Positions 60,159 to 64,000 of a stretch of 64,000 nt of DNA are shown piece by piece. How positions within the stretch are numbered: the stretch's first letter is position 1; each line of letters opens with the position of its first letter. Position numbers and translations under genes: made by a program. The notes below the pieces were generated by a model. The model did not search any database, was not told the origin of the DNA, and saw only the letters and a list, made by a program, of their open reading frames with translations. The stretch comes from Pedobacter chinensis (lineage in GTDB: Bacteria; Bacteroidota; Bacteroidia; Sphingobacteriales; Sphingobacteriaceae): assembly GCF_003339865.1 (NCBI RefSeq), contig NZ_QPKV01000014.1:1-64000 (forward strand), written 5' to 3'.

Positions 60159-61838
60159 CTATTTTACACCTAATACATCAACACCCTGTTCGAAAATAAC
60201 ATCAACAGGAATATTTTTTCTGGTTAATCTATCTAAATCCTGCTGTAGTTCGGCTGAGATTATGGCCTTTTCTTTTTGAGCTTTTTCCACTGCAACTTTA
60301 TCTCCATTACCTTGTAGTGTAATAATGAAAGCACTTAAATCGTTCATGGCCGTAGCGAACTTGTCGAAATTCACTTTATATGTTCCTTTACTGGTGCGTT
60401 CAAATGCACCTTTCTCCTGAAAATAATTAAAACATTGCATGTTTGCTTTACCGTGAGCTTCAGAAACCCCAAAGCGTACCGATCTTAAAATGCCTGCCAT
60501 AAAGGTGGTATAATAATCCTTAATGTCGCCTTGTAATTCACCCTTTTTAAGCAAGCCTGTTACCATGTACAAACCTAAAACATCAGCCTTCCCTTCTTCT
60601 AACCAACTGTATTGTTCCTTTAATGCTTCGCGAACAAAACCTTTTCTGGTGATTGTTTTCTTAATGCCCAAACCATGAGCAACTTCATGAAACATCACAT
60701 TGGTAAAAAAAGCATCAAATTTGATATATTTTTGTTGATCGGCATCAATCAATTCTTTCGAAATCGGAACAAGGATTTTATCAAACTTCGCCTGCATGGC
60801 ATTTTTTAACTGCGATCGACGGGTGCCTTTTTCCTGCTGGATTTTTTCGTCGTTTGGTAGGTTAACCGCAATGGTTTTAGAACCCGCATTACAATCTCCT
60901 GCATAATAAACCACATCGTAAGCATTCAATTCAGAATCTGTTCCAGGTGTTTCAGCTTTGTATTTTGCTGCAACAGGTAAATTTTTCTGCAATTCTGGAA
61001 GCATTTTCACATATTTCGCCAAACGTTTACTCCATTCTTTATCCTTAATTAAAACATAGGCTTCATAACTTGTACGGGCATTAAAAAGCTTATCTTCATA
61101 ATTTTCAATCGGTCCGATAATGATATCCAAACCATTGGTTTTCATATCCATCCAGGCATAATCACTTGCTGTAAAATGATCAGTAACCAAAGCATCAGCT
61201 CTTAAATTAAGGTATTTTTTTAATCCTGCATCCTCTGCAATCAATGCGGCCTGCTTCAAAAGGGAACTTGCTCTTTGCAATTCTGCGGCAAATAATACGT
61301 GATATGGAACCGTACTTAATTTCCCTGTGCTATCTTTTTGAACCACTGAATAGGCGCCAAATTTATCAGCCAGATCAGATTTTTCAATCTCTTCTTTTGT
61401 AATTCCATAGGGATAAAAAGATGCACCTTCAGGCTTTGCTCCGACACCAGCAACAAATGGTTTCTCATTATTTAATCTATCCCATGGGCCATAATTAATG
61501 TTAATGAAATCGCGTGTTTTCTCGTCTTTTACTGTAGCTAATAAACTATCACGTTGAGGATAAGCTTGTTTCCAATATAATTCGTCCATTATTTCTGCGG
61601 CCTGAATCAACAGCGGTAAAATTTTACGATCATTAACACTTAGTTGATTAATATTGGTTGTTAGCTTTACTTTCTCATAAATGGGCAATCGTCGTGCAAC
61701 ATAATCAATCAGGCTATCTCTTTGAACACTGCTTGTGGTATCGCTGCCCGTATTGTTACTGTTGGTACAGGCCGAAAATATACTTGCAGAAATAGCCAAT
61801 GCTGATAGGTATAAAGTGGATTTGTATAGTTTCTTCAT
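60159..61838 (-). CDS. M49-like (dipeptidyl-peptidase III type) zinc peptidase, lipoprotein
   Basis: 559 residues. Signal peptide with lipobox ISASIFSAC (Cys24). Zinc motif HEVAH at 384-388, followed by LEEGKADVLGLYM with Glu414/Glu415 and Asp419. This EE(G/C)xAD signature is the second zinc motif of M49 peptidases (dipeptidyl-peptidase III). Standard M49 enzymes have HExxxH; here the spacing is HExxH, so it is a variant member. Probably removes dipeptides from peptides in the periplasm or at the cell surface. Confidence 0.8.
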   Translation of the reverse strand: MKKLYKSTLYLSALAISASIFSACTNSNNTGSDTTSSVQRDSLIDYVARRLPIYEKVKLTTNINQLSVNDRKILPLLIQAAEIMDELYWKQAYPQRDSLLATVKDEKTRDFININYGPWDRLNNEKPFVAGVGAKPEGASFYPYGITKEEIEKSDLADKFGAYSVVQKDSTGKLSTVPYHVLFAAELQRASSLLKQAALIAEDAGLKKYLNLRADALVTDHFTASDYAWMDMKTNGLDIIIGPIENYEDKLFNARTSYEAYVLIKDKEWSKRLAKYVKMLPELQKNLPVAAKYKAETPGTDSELNAYDVVYYAGDCNAGSKTIAVNLPNDEKIQQEKGTRRSQLKNAMQAKFDKILVPISKELIDADQQKYIKFDAFFTNVMFHEVAHGLGIKKTITRKGFVREALKEQYSWLEEGKADVLGLYMVTGLLKKGELQGDIKDYYTTFMAGILRSVRFGVSEAHGKANMQCFNYFQEKGAFERTSKGTYKVNFDKFATAMNDLSAFIITLQGNGDKVAVEKAQKEKAIISAELQQDLDRLTRKNIPVDVIFEQGVDVLGVK

Positions 61839-61952
61839 TATTAAAATATATCGCCACTAAATTAGTAAAATTTGAAGGCTTTGTATAAAGTTTGATGCAA
61901 TGAATGAAGTTTCGCATAACTTTGTAACTTCATCTATTATTAAAATAAAACC

Positions 61953-62789
61953 ATGTTTTCAGTTAAATCTTTATGCTTTAAAGCTACACTTTTGTTAGGA
62001 TCGGCAATTATAATTTCTTCTTGTAGCACAAACAAATATGCCGCTACAGAGAAAATCTATAAACAAAAAGCTAAAGAATTCTCCAAAGTAATTAGCAGCA
62101 CCCCACCAGAGGGTCAGCTTTACGATAGTTTAAATGCAACAAATCAACAATGGATTGGTTCTGTAAATTTTGGGATACGGAAACCAAACTTCGTCATTAT
62201 TCATCATACCGCTCAGGACAGCCTCGCCCAAACGGTTAAAACATTCCATTCAACAAGAGCAGGCACCAGTGCACACTATGTGGTAAGCAGAGATGGAAAA
62301 GTGGTGCAAATGGTAAACGATTATTTGAGAGCCAACCATGCCGGAGTGAGCAAATGGGGTAAAGATACTGATCTGAACTCTTCATCTATTGGAATTGAAC
62401 TGGATAATAACGGCACTACAGATCTCTGGACTGATGCACAAATTAACAGTTTGATTAAATTACTTTCCACACTAAAAAAGAAATATAACATTCCAACAGG
62501 GAATTTTATCGGCCATTCGGATATTGCACCAAAGCGTAAACCTGATCCCAATAATTTCCCCTGGAAAAAGCTGGCCTTAAAAGGTTTTGGATTTTGGTAC
62601 GATGATGTTTTAAAAAATCCTCCCGCAAATTTTGATACTACAAATGCACTTAGACTAATGGGATATGACACCAGTGATTTAGGCGCAACAATTACCGCTT
62701 TTAAACGTCATTTCATACAAACCGATATTACACCAAAATTAACGCCTGTTGATATTCTGGTGTTGTATAATGTTTATTCGAAGTACTAG
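61953..62789 (+). CDS. N-acetylmuramoyl-L-alanine amidase (Amidase_2), lipoprotein
   Basis: 278 residues. A lipobox-like ISSC lies at residue 24. FVIIHHTAQDSL carries the first zinc His, ANHAGVSKWG and FIGHSDIAPKRKPDPN the others with the Asp/Lys. Amidase_2 enzymes cut the bond between muramic acid and the peptide stem; this one may recycle murein at the cell envelope. The last 13 bases are the start of a repeated segment shared with the glnS tail. Confidence 0.88.
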   Translation: MFSVKSLCFKATLLLGSAIIISSCSTNKYAATEKIYKQKAKEFSKVISSTPPEGQLYDSLNATNQQWIGSVNFGIRKPNFVIIHHTAQDSLAQTVKTFHSTRAGTSAHYVVSRDGKVVQMVNDYLRANHAGVSKWGKDTDLNSSSIGIELDNNGTTDLWTDAQINSLIKLLSTLKKKYNIPTGNFIGHSDIAPKRKPDPNNFPWKKLALKGFGFWYDDVLKNPPANFDTTNALRLMGYDTSDLGATITAFKRHFIQTDITPKLTPVDILVLYNVYSKY

Positions 62790-62980
62790 GAAGGTAAAGC
62801 CAGAGCATCTAAAATGTTTTGCCACGGAAGTACCGAAAGCACAGATTACTCAGAATGTTTTCTGTGATTTCTGTGTTTCCGTGGCAATTTTTTATAATTT
62901 TTTTGAAGCTCCTTTCCGCGGGGAGAGAATGAGAGAGGCTTTTAAGGCTTCTTAAAGGTATCCTTTAAAGTAACCGTTCT
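62777..62980. repeat. duplicated glnS tail, copy 1 (non-coding)
   Basis: Shares with 63073-63256 the string GCATCTAAAATGTTTTGCCA, the palindrome GCCACGGAA...TTCCGTGGC, the segment GAAGCTCCTTTCCGCG and the last codons of glnS ending at AAGTAACCGTTCT. Copy 1 differs by a 9-bp and a few small insertions and does not carry the rest of glnS. Confidence 0.85.
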
Positions 62981-63072
62981 TGTCAAGATAACAAGGATTT
63001 CAGTTTCCAATAATCATCGCTATGCTTCTCTCTATAACGGTTGTTCTAAAAAGCTTAACTAATATTATTGGG

Positions 63073-63256
63073 TTCGAAAGTAGAAGGTAAAACCCAAGCA
63101 TCTAAAATGTTTTGCCACGGAAGCACAGATTACTCAGAATGTTTTCTGTGATTTCTGTGTTTCCGTGGCAATTTCTTATCTGAAGCTCCTTTCCGCGAGG
63201 AGAAAATGAGAGAGGCTCTAAGGCTTCTTAAAGGTATCCTTTAAAGTAACCGTTCT
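63073..63256. repeat. duplicated glnS tail, copy 2 (contains the true glnS end)
   Basis: See copy 1. The TTGCCACGGAAGCACAGA...TCTGTGTTTCCGTGGCAA hairpin in each copy is a stem of about 16 bp with one mismatch and may be the glnS terminator on the minus strand. Confidence 0.85.
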
Positions 63257-64000
63257 ATTGAAAACCAATTTATCTTTTGTAGAATCTTTATCTAAACAGA
63301 AATAACCTTTACGGATAAACTGATAGCGGCTATCTAAATCTGCATCGGCCAAAGCAGGCTCAATATATGCGTTGGGCAGAATTGTTAGGCTTTCAGGATT
63401 TAAATAATCTTTGAAATCACCTTCTTCAGCATCTGGTGTTTCTGATGTAAATAAACGATCATACAAACGAATTTCGGCTGTTTTTGCATGTGGTGCACTA
63501 ACCCAGTGAATAGTTCCCTTCACATGAATGCCGCTGGTGTCATTTCCACTTTTCGATTCTGGAATATAGGTACAGTGAATTTCAGTAACATTACCGTTTT
63601 CATCTTTCACAAAATCTTCGCATTTAACAATGTAAGCGAATTTTAATCGAACCATTGCTCCTGGCGCCAAACGGAACCATTTTTTAGCAGGAACTTCCAT
63701 GAAATCTTCACGCTCAATCCAAAGCTCATTGCTGAATGGAATTACCCGTGTACCACCACCATCTTCAGCTTCAGGATTGTTTTCGCCAATTAAATCTTCT
63801 GTTTTGCCTTCCGGATAATTGGTAATGATTAGTTTGATCGGATCTAAAACCGCCATCACACGATTGGCTGTTTTATTCAAATCCTCACGGATACAGAATT
63901 CCAACAAGCTTAATTCAATTAAATTTTCACGTTTTGCAATACCAATACGCTCACAAAACTCACGAATACTTTTTGGCGTGAAACCTCTTCTGCGCAAGCC
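63218..64000 (-). CDS. glnS: glutaminyl-tRNA synthetase, 3' part
   Basis: About 261 residues to the window edge; the 5' half lies to the right. The segment GFTPKSIREFCERIGIAKRENLIELSLLEFCIREDLN ends the catalytic core, then the C-terminal anticodon-binding barrels (VMAVLDPIKLIITNYPEGKTEDLIGENNPEAEDGGGTRVIPFSNELWIEREDF...RLAPGAMVRLKFAY). All typical of GlnRS of the glutamine-direct type. The stop (TAG) is at 63218-63220 and lies inside a duplicated segment. Confidence 0.95.
   Translation of the reverse strand, partial: GLRRRGFTPKSIREFCERIGIAKRENLIELSLLEFCIREDLNKTANRVMAVLDPIKLIITNYPEGKTEDLIGENNPEAEDGGGTRVIPFSNELWIEREDFMEVPAKKWFRLAPGAMVRLKFAYIVKCEDFVKDENGNVTEIHCTYIPESKSGNDTSGIHVKGTIHWVSAPHAKTAEIRLYDRLFTSETPDAEEGDFKDYLNPESLTILPNAYIEPALADADLDSRYQFIRKGYFCLDKDSTKDKLVFNRTVTLKDTFKKP

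Noticed and set aside
62749..62955. 68-codon plus-strand frame over the amidase end
   Set aside because: It lies across the amidase stop and the duplicated glnS tail, which explains its open frame.

Overview
The window comes from a Bacteroidota genome, most likely a Sphingobacteriaceae member close to Pedobacter. The evidence is a CTnDOT-type conjugation operon in the Bacteroidetes gene order, an SusC-like OMP_b-brl_3 receptor, a Bacteroidetes M49-like peptidase, Bacteroidetes-style -7 promoter boxes (TAnnTTTG), and A-rich leaders mostly without Shine-Dalgarno sites. Taxonomy is inferred from protein flavour only.

Layout. (1) 1-26.1 kb is part of an integrative and conjugative element (ICE). 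It starts with the tail of an IS3-family transposase lying against a 5'-truncated TOPRIM gene. A palindromic candidate oriT and the mobA/mobB relaxosome genes follow, then a ParA/DUF3408 pair and the tra genes (two DUF4134 proteins, TraF, TraG/VirB4, three tandem VirB5-like paralogues of which one is frameshifted, TraJ, K, L, M, N). An AT-richer ATPase + TOPRIM pair resembling split OLD/PARIS-type phage defence interrupts the transfer genes at 15.2-17.1 kb. The VirD4-like coupling protein, an M23 peptidase, ArdC antirestriction, DUF4099/DUF3945 protein, a Dam-like methylase and an ADP-ribosyltransferase-like protein complete the element. No integrase or att site is visible, so the element ends cannot be fixed.

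(2) 26.4-39.9 kb is an accessory island. Its centre is a four-gene minus-strand operon: a tandem ubiquitin-like protein, an E2-like protein, a JAB(JAMM)-E1 fusion and a caspase-Ski2-type helicase fusion. Divergent from it, across a 112-bp shared control region, lie a sigma-70-like factor, two small proteins and a C39/papain-like cysteine peptidase. Two AAA ATPase genes follow; one is bracketed by a repeated palindrome. I regard the ubiquitin-like/caspase/helicase cassette as the most likely undescribed system here: a conjugation/deconjugation module wired to a protease-helicase effector, probably for phage or plasmid defence.

(3) 39.9-46.3 kb carries chromosomal accessory genes: two secreted alpha/beta hydrolases, a DoxX-like protein, a DUF1223 thioredoxin-fold protein, a KgtP-type MFS symporter and a SAM methyltransferase.

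(4) 46.4-64 kb is AT-rich core chromosome: hisS (with an in-frame repeat insertion), a LytTR/LytS-type two-component pair, fumC, a frameshifted small membrane protein, a lipoprotein, an S1/P1 nuclease, aspS, an outer-membrane receptor, an M49-like peptidase, an amidase and the 3' part of glnS, whose tail is duplicated downstream. Several short interspersed repeat families are scattered through this part. No tRNA, rRNA or CRISPR array was seen.
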